DNA of 64,000 nucleotides from Zygnema cylindricum (lineage: Eukaryota; Streptophyta; Zygnematophyceae; Zygnematales; Zygnemataceae), in contig JBBHKE010001362.1 of NCBI GenBank assembly GCA_037447655.1, forward strand, positions 188,001-252,000, in the 5' to 3' direction. The notes below the pieces were generated by a model. The model was not told the origin of the DNA. It searched no databases and saw only the letters and a program-made list of their open reading frames with translations. The first letter of the stretch is position 1; each line of letters opens with the position of its first letter. This document shows positions 24,239 through 35,887 of the stretch, in pieces. A program made the position numbers and the translations under genes.

Positions 24239-25126
24239 CATAGTTCAAAAGTAGGCGTTTTTATCATAGTTCAAAAGTAGGTGACAGTACACCCATACAA
24301 TATGCATATTGTACGTAAATTTTACAATACTACCATAAGACCCATGTTGTATTGGCCGCAAAATGAAATAAAATAGTAACAGGGTTGAGTTGCACATGGT
24401 TCGATAGAGAATTAAACGTCATGTCTAAATTTGAAAATGAAAACGGACAAAAAAATCTTTTTCTGTGAGTTTTGAGCGACTTTTTGTTTAAATCGTCAGA
24501 TTCAGACAATCTGACGGTCTTTGATGAAAGTAACGATCTAAGAAGATCACATGAAAAGCCCATAACACAACTTACGATAGGACTATCGTCAGATTCGTCC
24601 GCGGGTTTTTTTTTTCCCGGTTTTTTTTCCCGCGCAATTTCATCCTACGTCGTGTCAGTTCGCTAAAAAAATTCGTTCGGCGGCGTGCGCTGTACTATGA
24701 GCATACGTCATATTCGTACGCTCGTACATGGGTGTGCACAGCACACACACATACAGTATGCCTACGTTGCGCGAGTTTTGTGCCAAGCTTTGTGCGCCGA
24801 CCAAAGGCCTACCATAAAAACGCCTACTTTTGAACTATGGTTTTTATGGTAGGCCTTTGGTCGGCGCCTTTATCGTAAGTTGTGTTATGGGCTTTTCATG
24901 TGATCTTCTTAGATCGCTACTTTGATCAGCGACCGTCCGATCATCTGAATCTGACGGTGTAAATAAAACTATTTGGTCCGAATGTTTTAATTGGTCCAAT
25001 TTTTGGTCCTAGTGTTTTAATTGGTCCGAATAGGTCCGAATACAATATGGGTATAAGGTCATATTGTATGTTTTTCATACAATATGCATATTGTATGGGC
25101 CTACTTTTACCTACTTTTGAACTATG
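24239..25126 (-). mobile_element. Family A TIR element, copy A4 (outer, inverted) with A5 nested
   Basis: The outer element starts CATAGTTCAAAAGTAGGCG at 24239 and ends ACCTACTTTTGAACTATG at 25126. It is flanked by a near-identical 8-bp repeat: GTCTGCCC (24231-24238) and GTCTGCAC (25127-25134). Without the inserted copy it is about 305 bp and lacks part of the usual middle. Its right end is 383 bp from the 5-phosphatase start codon, so it probably sits in that promoter or 5' leader region. Confidence 0.82.
24265..24839 (+). mobile_element. Family A TIR element, copy A5 (inner)
   Basis: 575 bp inserted into A4 only 26 bp from its end. It has its own 19-bp TIRs and a perfect 8-bp target duplication GTTTTTAT (24257-24264 and 24840-24847). 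It shares its right third with A1. A family member jumping into another member dates A5 as younger than A4. Confidence 0.87.
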
Positions 25127-25509
25127 GTCTGCACGCGTTTTCGCACTTTTTGTCTATTCTCAAGAAGTGTACGAGATTTGGAAACGACGTCATCGGTCTG
25201 TAACTTTACACCGTGTTCGATATTAGAGAAGAAGTTATTAGTGCGGGATTTCAGTCTCGAATGACGTGAACCGTCCAATGAATCGGCTGTACTCTTTCAG
25301 GCTCAAGGGGCCAGATTGCCAGAATATAGGAGCGCCGGCAATATTGTTACTGTACCAGCTAATAGTGATTCCCGTCGCTGTAGTCCGGTCGTCCCTCCTA
25401 AAATATTTTACAGTCCGTACACTCCCATCTTCCGTACATCGGCCTTCATGTACCACCGGCTTCCCTAACCCTTGCCATCTTCCTCGTCCACTACCTCCAG
25501 TTTGGCGCC

Positions 25510-28500
25510 ATGGCGTCCCGGCCGTCCGGTGGACGCCGAGGTGAGGACCTACGGCCTGCGCCTCCCTCCTCTTCCTTTCTGCGCCCCTTTGAAGACCTCG
25601 TTCCTCTTCCCAGCCGTGTCCCATCCTCTCTCACCGTTTCTTCAGAGCGCCGGAATTCTCTTGCAGCTCTTGCAGCCAAACAGCCTTCCACGCCACTGCT
25701 CCCTGTCGTCGTCTCCAGTCTCTCCAACGTTTCTGTTTCTCCTCAGACAAACTCTCAGGTGTTTTCTGATGTTGACTGGGCACTATTAGCTCCAGCTAGT
25801 CAGTTTAAACCAGAGGACGAGGACAAAATCTTTCCCTCTGTGTTTAATTCTCTCAGCTTAAAGCCCTCCGAAGAGCGTACGGTAGTGGATGTTGAAAAAC
25901 AGGGTGGTCATAGGAATAAAGAACCAGAGTTCACGACAAGACAGGAACCTCAACAAAACTCCCAGACGAAAGAGTTTTCTCTATCGATTGTTCCCTCAGA
26001 GGTCAATGTAGCAAAGAAAGAGCAAATTTTGCCAAAGCGGAATCCAGTACCAGAACCAATTCCTGTTCCTCTACCTCAAGCTGTTGTCCCTGTACTCCCT
26101 TCTCTTCCACGCTCTGTCAGTCCCAATGCTGGTCCATCATGGGCTACTGACAAACAGGAGAGCCCATCATTAACCACCAAAAGCACTTGTGAGACTTCTA
26201 CAGATGGGTCATCCCCGGCGATGGTAAAGAGTCGGTCCACGGAATCGTCAAGAGCGCGAGCCAGTGGGCATCAGAGCCGCTATTACCCTCCTGTCCGAGA
26301 TGCTGTCAACTGGGAGCGTCCTGTAGCTCTAGAAGTCCGTCCCCGACCCCGTCCCCCACCCCTGAAACAGGCGTCCAATAAGGTCCGTCTAATTGCCTGC
26401 ACCACCTCCACCGTCTGCACGGCCGCGGACGACGGTCTCCGTCTCTGGAACTTAGCCTACGCTATGGACGAGGGTAGCGCTCCCGGGAGAGATCCAATGG
26501 GGGAGGAAGATGCGGCAGTGGCCGTATTGTGTGAAGTGCGCGATCATAGGGCACGGGTGCTCTCTCTGACGGTGGACGAGAAACAAGGTATGTTGTGGAG
26601 CGGTCATGCGGACGGATCTGTGCGAGTTTGGCCACTTCTGGAAGAGGAGCGGAAGCTCCCGAGAGTGGCAGATTTCCTTTTTGAATGGCCAGCACATCCG
26701 CAGCCGGTCACAGCATTGACTATAACCTCTTACGGTAAGTACACTGCACTGCCCATCGTTATTAGAGGTAATCGCTCTAATTTGAGTGAGTGTTTTTTTT
26801 ATTCAAAATCGTAAATTACTATAAATAACCACTCTTCAGTTAAGTGATTCCGATTGAGCCACATGGCAAAACATTAGTTAGTGTAGTTAATTCTGATAAA
26901 TGTCAACTGTGATAATTCGCTAACTCTAATAGCAATGAGCAGTGTAACGCTGGGATTGGACGAGGAAGTAGTGCTGCCGCAGTTTGATAGAAGCGGATGC
27001 TGCGTACTATTTGCGCGATTCTCGGTTCATCCCTACATAAGCTTATATATGCCTACTTGTCTTGTTCCTTGGACCTGCAGGCGAACTCTGGACTGGATCC
27101 AAGGGCGGTTCTATGCGTGCATGGCCATTCAATGCTCTAACCAGAGCCTTGGCAGAATGTAGGGATGGTGGACGCCCTGGCCGGGTCTGCCATTGGCTGG
27201 CTGGAGAAGGCCACAATTTGAAGCCGAATTTTTCGTACGCAGACAGCAGTGGTCGACTTCACAGTGAAGTCCGGTTCTTATTTACAGAGAGAGCCAGAGG
27301 CCGGGTGTGGAGTGGAGGGCAACATAGTGTGGCCATCTGGTGGGTAGCAGTGATGGCAGGAGAGAGAAGGGCACTCAGACTTAGTTACTTACTGGAGCAT
27401 TTCTTTTCCGTTGTATGGTGCAAAATAAGATGCTATGTTGGTATTGTTTGGAGTGACGCAAAATTGGAAGTGGTGGCGGGGCAAATGGAACTAGATTTTT
27501 TTAGCCGGATTTTCCTTTTCTGACTTAGCGGAATAACCTGCAAAATCGTGGCTGGTCAGACTCTCTAAATGAGAAATTCCATGCATGGTATCCACAAGAA
27601 TATGTGTGGGCAAACGGCTGAAAGCTTCATCAAAAGTCATATTCATGAATGGATGGGAAATTCATTTCATCGCCTAAATTTGTGAATGGATGGTGGAAGT
27701 CATAGCCTGCTTCAGCAAGAAGTCCATGGTGGAACAAGAAATGTATATTTGAATTGTTCATTCAAGAATGTCAGCAGATGATGACGCTTCCATGAGAACT
27801 GTCCTATTTGAGTTTTGCACAAGCAATGACTCCTCATAGGCTTGCCAGAATGTTGCTGTTGCTGTCAGCGATTCAGGCGGTTTCTGTTTTGTTTGCCCTC
27901 CAATTTCATTTTTTTTATCAATAATAAACATTTACGTATCTTTTTTAGCAAGGGAAACAGACTTTTGCACACGTAAAAAATAGTATGGCTGGCCTTTAGC
28001 TGAGGCTGAACCATGGTTCTGCTTGGAAAATGAGTTAAAGATAAGATTAGGCGCACCTGGGAGGGTTGTTTCACCTTTTTCCGCATTCGTTATGCCTTGA
28101 CAAATTCGTTAGGAGTCCTTCAGTAAGCTTTACTGTTTGACATGATCTATTGTCTCACTCGCGTTCTAGATCCTTGACAAATTCGTTAGGAGTCCTTCAG
28201 TAAGCTTTACTGTTTGACATGATCTATTGTCTCACTCGCGTTCTAGATTCTATTCCTTAGATGTTGCTGTAACCCTGTAAATTCCCTCACAAATAGGCAC
28301 TGCGGGGCTCCTGTCCCTGCATAGTATTTGAAGCCGTAAGGTTGCTGTATTCACTGTTTGGGGAGAGGGATTTCTGTCTGCGGTTTCAGGAATGCTCAAA
28401 ATCGAGAATTTGTGGCAATGGTGGGATCTCGCTGGCAGTCCGAGTTTCCAGGATTGGTCGGCCGTGGGGCTTCAGCTGGTAGAGAGAAGTTCACAGAAAC

Positions 28501-31500
28501 CTCCAGAGATCGAGCTCCTGCACGAATCGGCATGCTGGATAATGGCTCATCTTATGGAGCCAAGGGTGAGGATAAAGACAAGAAGAAATTTGGTTGGAAG
28601 CAGCTCCGAGAGGGTGTGGGCAAGGTGGGGGGGGCTGTAAACGGTGCTGTAGGAGCGGTCGGCGGGGCAGTGGCTGCTGCAGAGGCGGTGCGACGTGATG
28701 CCCGCAGACTGATGGCTCTCGCCTGGGCGCCAGATGGCAGTGTGTGGGTGGCCTGTGCCACGGGACTGTTACAACACTTTGACCCCTTTGGTAAATTTCT
28801 CGCGGAAGTCACTCCATGGCCGGCGGGACTGCGTTGTCTCGTAGCTGTTGGGATGCGTATTTGGGCAGGTTATTCCGACGGTAAGATCTTAGTACTCAGT
28901 GAAAAGTCTGGGCGGAAGCTTGCAAGCTGGGATGCCCATAAAGGAGGAGTAATGCAACTGGCGGTTTGTGGTGACCATGTCATCAGTGTCGCAGCCCATG
29001 GGGGCCTCAAGGCATGGGCTGCAACAAGTCCAAGTCCCATGGACAATATCCTGCAGTCGGTCATGGCTGAGAGAGCAGACGAGTATACGAAAATAGAGAG
29101 GACACGTGTGGTGGCTGCCACGTGGAACGTGGGAGAGAAACGACCGCCTCGCTCCACTTTGGAGCAATGGTTGGGACCTGCCGTGTCTGGGGCAGGCATA
29201 GTGGCAGTAGGTTTACAGGAGATGGAGATGGGAGCGGGCACTATTGCTATTGCAGCTGCCAAAGAGTCGGTAAGCTGGTTCACAAGAGCATATGGAAAGA
29301 GTAGATGTATCGAAAGAGTCAGGGCCAGGATAAGGACACTAAGGTTATTGGTTAGTATGTATAATATGTTCCATATGATTGTTTCTGAGGAGGCCGTGGA
29401 AAGTATGTTTAAAACCCATGGGTATTACTTGTTTTCGTACTGATATTCACGTCTGGGAGCATTAGACTGAAGCCCTGACTTGTCTGCGTAAAACTAATTG
29501 ACCAATCACTTGCTTTGGCATGATATTGTGGGAGGAAAGGAAACCTGGTAACAGAAGATTCAGTCAGTTTGCTTGTCGATTCAGTCAGTTTCTTAAAGAA
29601 GGGAATGCATTGAGCGAATAGATTTATAAGTGTGTTGCTGGTTTTGGTGACAGGTGGGCATGGGTCTGAAGGAGAAGGTGAACGCCAATGCCCAGTTGTG
29701 GTTATCGGATATCCAGGACGTTCTCAGGGAACAGTTTAAGATGGTTTTGTGGCGTCAGTTAGCAGGCATGCTCATTGGAGTATGGTGAGCCTCCAGAATT
29801 TTGTTGTTATTTCGGGTGTGGGACTTTGCATTAGGCCAATCTCTTGACACTTATATGTATGAAACACATATGTATGTTTTAGTGAGAACCGCCTGGTAAG
29901 TTACTGGGTATCCGGACAAGCTACTTGTGTCAATTGTCACAGATTGATTCGCTTGTGAGATGAACTCCTGGTTTTATTGGAAATTGACAGCAGCTCACCA
30001 AATGGAGCTACACCGTGAATCGCTATTAGTGTTAAGAAATAATTAATGTAAAAAAACAATTAGTGTTAATAATTCTAATTTGGGTTTAAAGCCTTTCACC
30101 AAAAAAAAAATTACTCTAATTTATTCATAACTCTATTTTGGGTACATTTTTCCCATAGTGTAGCCGGTGTAGCCTATGTTCACATATCCGATGTTTGAAC
30201 ATGTGAGAACAGGTTCGCGCAGTTTTACACCGTCGTTATCTTTGGGAATCAAATATTTTTGTGTCGACGCACTCACTTTCACTTGTCGACGCCTTTAGCT
30301 GACGCACTTATTGTACGATTCTACAAAATAACGAGCAATTTTAGTACGGACTGACGCATTTCGTACACTACACTATTTAAAAACTGTTCAAATTCGAGTT
30401 GTCAACGCTAATTAAACAATACGTTTATTAACGTAAAAAAAGAATGAGATTTATTAATTCTATTTTAGGTTTGAGGGTCAAAATTTGGGGGCGCCGAATT
30501 AGCGCTATTAAAGCTAATAGCAATTCACGGTGTACTCCTGCCTCTTCATTGGCAAGGGATTCATGAGTGGACTTCGTCTCCTCTCACCATTCCATGCAGG
30601 ATTCTGAGATCTTTTAGTCATTATCGTGCTAGAAGACATTTCAAAAGTGTATCCTACATTGCAAAGACTTGAAATTGAGAATTTCAAGGAGGGTGATTAG
30701 CTGGCAGTAGTCAAAAGAGTCCTATTCCCCGGCAAGGATGTGAACCTGGTCAGGTTATTGGGGGATATGACTGCTTGTGTAAGGTTTTAGTTCCTCTGTC
30801 GGGGCTTGCCGTATATGATGCTCCATACAAATATCAATATTGAGTAGTGAGCCATAGGAAGTCAAGTTGAATTGTCGACTGATAAGCTGGGCTGCCAGCT
30901 TTGCAGGGTTGCAAATGACCTTTTACCACATGTGGGAGATGTGGAGACGGGGGCAGTGGCGTGTGGGTTTGGACGTACCTTCGGGAACAAGGTGGGTGTT
31001 TTGTTGTGTCACATGAATTTGTTACAAGAATTGAATTGGGAGTCTGGAGCTTCTTGGCCTATCTTTGAACTTTTGTCGCTCTGTTCTTGTGAATTTAGGC
31101 TTTGATTGGATCACACTCCACATGTCTCCACTATGACGAAGCTCATGCTCCATGGCTCAGTTCCTGTGAAATTCGTCAACTCTTACTGATCTTACCATGA
31201 GATGTAATGCGACCACTAGAAAGCAAAAAGCCTGTTAACCAATCTAAGGTAACTTGCTTTCGATTTCATCAATCATAATAATTTTTTGCGTTACAGGAGT
31301 ACAGCAAAGTTACTAATCACAACAAATTTTCACGTGTCATCGATGTGACGAAATCTTTGACCTGGCGTTCTAGAACACCGCTATATATTCGACTACGCTT
31401 TCATGGATCTTACAGGGAAAACTAACGTGATAATGGCCTCTTTACAACCTAACTAGTATTGTGTTTGACTTGTTGTCATGGTCAAACAAACCCTAGTATG

Positions 31501-34500
31501 GATTTTGACCTTTTGCCATGGTCAATTGTAGGGTGCTGTGGCAGTACGGATGTCTGTATTTCGACGTACCATGTGCTTTGTAGCCTGCCACCTGGCGGCA
31601 CACCAGGAGGCTGTGGGGCGACGTGACGAGGACTGGCTCCGTATTTATGACCATATGGTTTTTGGTCGCACCATGGGCACTATGGGCACGGCCGCCTCCT
31701 CCATGGCACGAGTTGCAGGAGGTTTGTCTCCCGGAAACTTTTTTATGTCAACTTCAAAATGAATGTATGTGTGCCAAGGTTGGTGAAGGGTCCGAAGAAG
31801 ACAGTATTTGGTCTTACCTGAAATTTGTGGTATTCACATGGCAAGTCCAAAACCAACAATAGTATGGTACATACAAACGAAGGTGTACAAATACAAGAAC
31901 GGCTGCATTCGATGTTGGAGTGGTCGGTTCTGGCGGTGGGGGTAGCCGGTAATGTAGCAGTTCTATGCACCAAAACTGGTCGATGGCGATTGGAGAATGG
32001 AGATAAAAAATTATGTATGCGTGAATTCTAAAACGCGAGTTTGGAAAAATAAAATGTTTGACTGTAGCAAATTCCAAAGTTTATCCGTTCAGTTCTTAGT
32101 TGAAGTCTCGTGTCATAGCATGCCTGCATTTGTGGACTTCAATTGATGTCCAGAGTTGTTGAAGCTGAAACAAAAAATTGGTACATATAGACAGAGAAGA
32201 TTTATTTTTTGCAGAAATTATGTGCGAATACCGCAATTGTATTGTTCACGTCAGGTTCACATCGTGGATATTCATTTTAGCAACAGAGCTCGTTCTGGCT
32301 TCTTTTTGTCATCATTTTTTGCTATATCTTGGACTGATCCGAGGCGGAGTGCATCGGGAGTGCAGTGCAGGTAAAGTCCGCAGTACAGGGAATACTGAGA
32401 GTGGCACAGGGAGCTTCTGCGGGAAAGAGAGGGATGAGTCGCCTTATGGTTGATGAGGACGACCAGGAGGAGGAGATCATGTCTGACGGAGGCTTTGTTG
32501 AGGTCCGTTGCTACATGTGGTAGCTCTGCTCACGGTTTACCGATAATTTTGTTTATTTGTGTCAGTAACATCTGAGGGATTATGTGATACGTAGGTATTC
32601 TGCATGGCCTGGGAGAGATCTAGGTGTGTTTGGAATTCTCAGATAGGTGAATGAACAGTTCTTGTCTTAAGATAAAAGACGGATAAAATGGATATCTAAG
32701 TGGCGCTTTATGGGGACTTGCCTATAAAGGTTGAGATAGAGGCAGGTTGTTCCTTTGACATTGGTTTGGTGGCATCTGATCTCTAAATTTGTGACATCTG
32801 ATCGCTTACAGGATTCAGAGGAGAAAGAAGGGATGCTCGCAGAAACACCGGAGAGGTGTGAACTGTCAGAGGTGGACTTGCTGGTATGGATGGGTGACTT
32901 TAATTACCGTTTAGACGGTGTTACATATGAGAGGGCAGTACAGTTGATCAGTCAGAAGCGCCTAGGAGAACTTTTTATGTCTGACCAATTAAAAAAGGGG
33001 ATGGATCACAATCGAGCGTTCTTAGGCATGAGGGAGGCCCCTATTTGCTTTCCTCCCACGTACAAGTTTGATCGAGGAGACAGTAGTCCTTTGGGTGAGT
33101 TGCTCAAGACCCTCGGCTTGTTTACTGTGAACCAGAAGATGGAAAACTAAGCTACTATATCTTCCATGGGATGGCCCTTTTTTTTTGCTGATGAATCGCA
33201 GTTTATGACTTACAACTTATGACGTTGTTAAATAATTAACTCATTTACATTTATGTTTGCAGCTTATGACTCCAGTGAGAAACGCCGAGTTCCTGCCTGG
33301 TGTGACCGAATTCTTCTGCGAGACAGTGGAACCGCCGACATGGCCACTCTTAAGTGTCCAGTGCAGGCAGCGGTGAAAGAGTGAGCTTCCCTCCTCCTCC
33401 TCCTCCCTCCACAGGAACAAGTATCTCCCTTTTCAGAGGTCAACTCTTGACTTTTTGGGATGCAATTCCTTTTTCAGATACCGACTTTACCGTTTTCAGG
33501 AGCCAGCTTATTTAACCTTTTTCAGAGGGCCCACTTTCAATTTACTCAATCGACAGGTTTTGCTTGGATTGTTTTCTGACTGACAGATACGACGCTTGCA
33601 TGGAGGCCATGGAGTCGGACCACAAACCGGTACGATGCGTTATGGATGTCCAGCTGGCAGGAGTCAATGAGGCTGCAAGGCGCCGTCTCTATGGCCGTCT
33701 ATTTGCGCCACCTGGCGCCGCGCCAGAGGTCAGAATCTCTCCAAAGGGAGATCTGTGGCTGAATGGGACTGAACGCTGTGTGCTAAGGTTGACCAATAAG
33801 AGCAAGGAGCCGGTCATTTTTACCATTTGGAGCTTAGGGCTCATGGATCCCTCTGACTGCGGTCATCCTCGACAGGAGAAAAGGGCTAGTCAATTGCAGC
33901 CTTTGTCTGGTGGTCTGCCTTTGTGGCTAGAGGTGGGAGGCTGAAAAGCTGTCTTCTTTCGGTTGTTCACCGTTGTCATGCATGAAGTACTAGACTATGC
34001 GGTGTATCGTTATTCGCGTTAAGAAATGTGTAGCGTGGGTTTTATTTTAGTGTTATTCATTCTAATTTAGGTCTGAACGACGTGGACGACTTTGGACCGC
34101 TTACCAAATTTGTATAAAGTAAAAACAGTATTTTTAATGCTATTTTATGTTGAAGGACCAAAAACTTTGGCACCGAATTAGTGTTATGAAGGTGATTAAC
34201 GATTCATATATGGTTTCAAAGTTCTCTATTGGAGACATGACAGAATGTATTGCGGAAAGAAGCTCAAAGGTTCGTGTTTCTTGGGTATTAATGAGTTCTG
34301 GGTGGGTGGGTGTGTATGACAGGTGTCGCCAGCCTCAGGAGTCATCCCTCCAGAGCAAACGGTGAACATCGATGTTTTTCACAGCAAGGGTTTATGGGCA
34401 GACAAGCCGAAGCCCAAGGCAACTACATTAGTGCTGGAAGCTCGCCACGCTTTTAGTGTTGCCACCTCACAGCAGTCCATATATGTGTCTCATGGTGTGA

Positions 34501-34766
34501 CAGCCAATCATGTCCCACGCGATAGGGATCCTACGGCCTCAAAGCCTCCCTCATCTCAACCGTTTAGGTCATTATCGCAACCGGACGCAGAGAGCGCTGC
34601 GACGCAACATACGAGTGTTCCAGATACACTCTTTTTTCGCTCATCTTCTGCAGACGGAGTAACTTCTGTAGCAACCAGTCCTGCAAATTTGGTGTCAGCC
34701 CAACCTCCTTCTCCTCCTAAGGAGCCTGTCTTCGAATCTCTCCCGGATCTTTTATCATGGAATTGA
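25510..34766 (+). CDS. WD40-repeat type II inositol polyphosphate 5-phosphatase (FRA3/5PTase12-14-like)
   Basis: Removes the 5-phosphate from inositol phosphates and phosphoinositides; plant relatives act in secondary-wall and actin-linked processes (family knowledge). Eleven exons: 25510-26734, 27081-27339, 28390-29269, 29654-29784, 30907-30991, 31532-31721, 32366-32502, 32812-33094, 33263-33380, 33587-33932, 34323-34766; about 1365 aa. The N-terminal 290 residues are Ser/Pro-rich and look disordered. WD40-like blades follow (about 295-735, e.g. ADDGLRLWNL, LWTGSKGGSMRAWPF, RIWAGYSDGKILVL). The catalytic domain (about 735-1115) has TWNVGEKRPP, GLQEMEMGAG, CHLAAHQEAVGRR, WMGDFNYRLDG, FPPTYKFDR, PAWCDRILLRD and ESDHKPVRC, so all signature motifs are intact. 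An Ig-like C-terminal part follows. Exon 6/7 may instead join at 31711/32371, also in frame. ATG 25510 is the first in frame. The tail beyond 34766 may be longer (see the feature at 34757). Confidence 0.92.
26742..26944. mobile_element. Family B TIR element, copy B8, at a splice donor
   Basis: About 203 bp in intron 1 of the 5-phosphatase gene. The left end reads CACTGCACTGCCCATCG (a CACTG duplication) then TTATTAGAG; the inverted right end reads CACTGCTCATTGCTATTAGAG with one base fewer gap. It is flanked by TA (26740-26741 and 26945-26946). The donor GTAAGT occupies 26735-26740, so the insertion begins inside the donor consensus and the T of the target TA is donor base +6. Confidence 0.68.
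28094..28249. repeat. 78-bp tandem duplication in intron 2 of the 5-phosphatase gene
   Basis: Two nearly perfect consecutive copies of a 78-bp unit beginning CCTTGACAAATTCGTTAGG (28094 and 28172), 140 bases before the exon 3 acceptor. Near-identity implies a recent event. Confidence 0.95.
30011..30532. mobile_element. Family B TIR element, copy B1
   Basis: 522 bp in intron 4 of the 5-phosphatase gene. The ends are CACCGTGAATCGCTATTAG and, inverted, CACCGTGAATTGCTATTAG, flanked by TA on both sides (30009-30010 and 30533-30534). There is no coding frame. This copy has the best-conserved TIRs of the family. Confidence 0.78.
33998..34210. mobile_element. Family B TIR element, degenerate copy B3
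   Basis: About 213 bp in intron 10 of the 5-phosphatase gene. Its left end (GTATCGTTATTCGCGTTAAG) aligns with B1, and the right end (TGATTAACGATTCATATA) is the inverted match with several changes. The terminal bases are mutated and the exact boundaries are approximate. Confidence 0.5.
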
Positions 34767-35787
34767 CTGCACTTGCCGTTGTTTCGTCTGTCGAGTTTTT
34801 TCAACGAATTGTGGGTTCTGATTTTTCCGAAGTGGAACAGGTAGCTCTTGGACAGGAGGAGTTTATCGCTACAATAAGGGCAAGAATAAAGTGGTTGTGC
34901 TTGTTAGCAAACTGGGATCATTTAGTTTTTTTTTGTTTTTTTCAGTGTTGTTTCTTTCTGTTTCATTTGTCCTTTGAAGGACAGTGATAGAGGAAAAGAG
35001 GTGGTTTTGGTGACCTTGCTGAGATGCACCTCCAGGTCATTGTATATTTTGAGGCTGGCACTGTAGGATTAGATACTCTGTGAATACTGTGTTTTGCACT
35101 AGTCGTGTACTTTTTAGCAGGTTGAAGTTATCCGCCTTCCATTCTTTCAGTAAGAAGAAACCATTTAGTTTATGGACGTTGTCTCAGTAGCATTCATAGG
35201 CGACAGGCATTTTTCGTTCGCTATAGCCACAATTTATTGACAGGGTAAAAGAACTTGTGAGTTAACCATTGTTTATTGCGTATTAATGTATTCATCTTAT
35301 TTTCAGATTTAGAGACTTCTGTATTTTTCTTAGGGCTATTTTTAGAAAATGACGGAATCTTCAGTTCCAGGCTCTTACATATCTGAGACCACCGTTGATG
35401 CTGCAACCTAGAGGCATAGAGACTAACTGATATCATGGAGGTCAGTTTAATAACTTTTTGGAAGGACCTTGCTCAGCCAAAATTGCAGGTTACTTGAGTA
35501 GTTCCTAAGCTTAGTCTGGTTCTGAAATATTGGTAACATAAAACAATGTTTCTTTATTTTCGTCAGTAGAGAAGTCAGGTGTAATTTTGTGACTTTTGTT
35601 TTATGGTCTTTTTAGACGTGCTGACAACCGTAACCGTATGCAGGCGACTAGGAAAGAGAGCCAATCGTTTCTAACAGAGGGACTCTTTGAAACTTTCCAG
35701 AACGTATTGGGCTCTATGGGTTCCTTCTTTGCGGATGTTGGTTGTTTGGTCCTGATATTAATTCATCATCCCGCCGGAAGTGCTTAA
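34757..35787 (+). other. Possible displaced C-terminal coding sequence of the 5-phosphatase
   Basis: Right after the stop at 34766, a different frame (from 34757) reads as protein: VEFFQRIVGSDF, then FIATIRARIK. A second open segment opens after a good acceptor (35617-35787), reading RADNRNRMQATRKESQSFL and ending TAA. If a GT donor at 34892-34893 is used, the two segments join in frame as one tail of about 105 aa. They do not join the main frame without a one-base shift near 34763. This could be a natural tail reached by splicing I cannot see, a frameshift mutation, a sequence error, or chance 3'-UTR reading. Confidence 0.35.
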
Positions 35788-35881
35788 AGCGGTGGTAGTA
35801 AGCGCTTCAAGTCTTTGAATAAGTTTAATGTTGTTAAACATCTTCATTTGTGCAATATAGGTTCTTCACGTTTGCTTCAAC

Positions 35882-35887
35882 AATAAA
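35882..35887 (+). terminator. Candidate poly(A) signal AATAAA of the 5-phosphatase gene
   Basis: AATAAA about 95 bases after the last open segment (35787) and 1.1 kb after the main stop codon. It is the first canonical hexamer downstream on this strand that I noticed, and it fits a transcription unit that extends past 34766. Confidence 0.4.

Noticed and set aside
25238-25624. 128-codon minus-strand frame at the 5-phosphatase start
   Set aside because: Overlaps the plus-strand exon 1 in antisense and has no recognisable domain.
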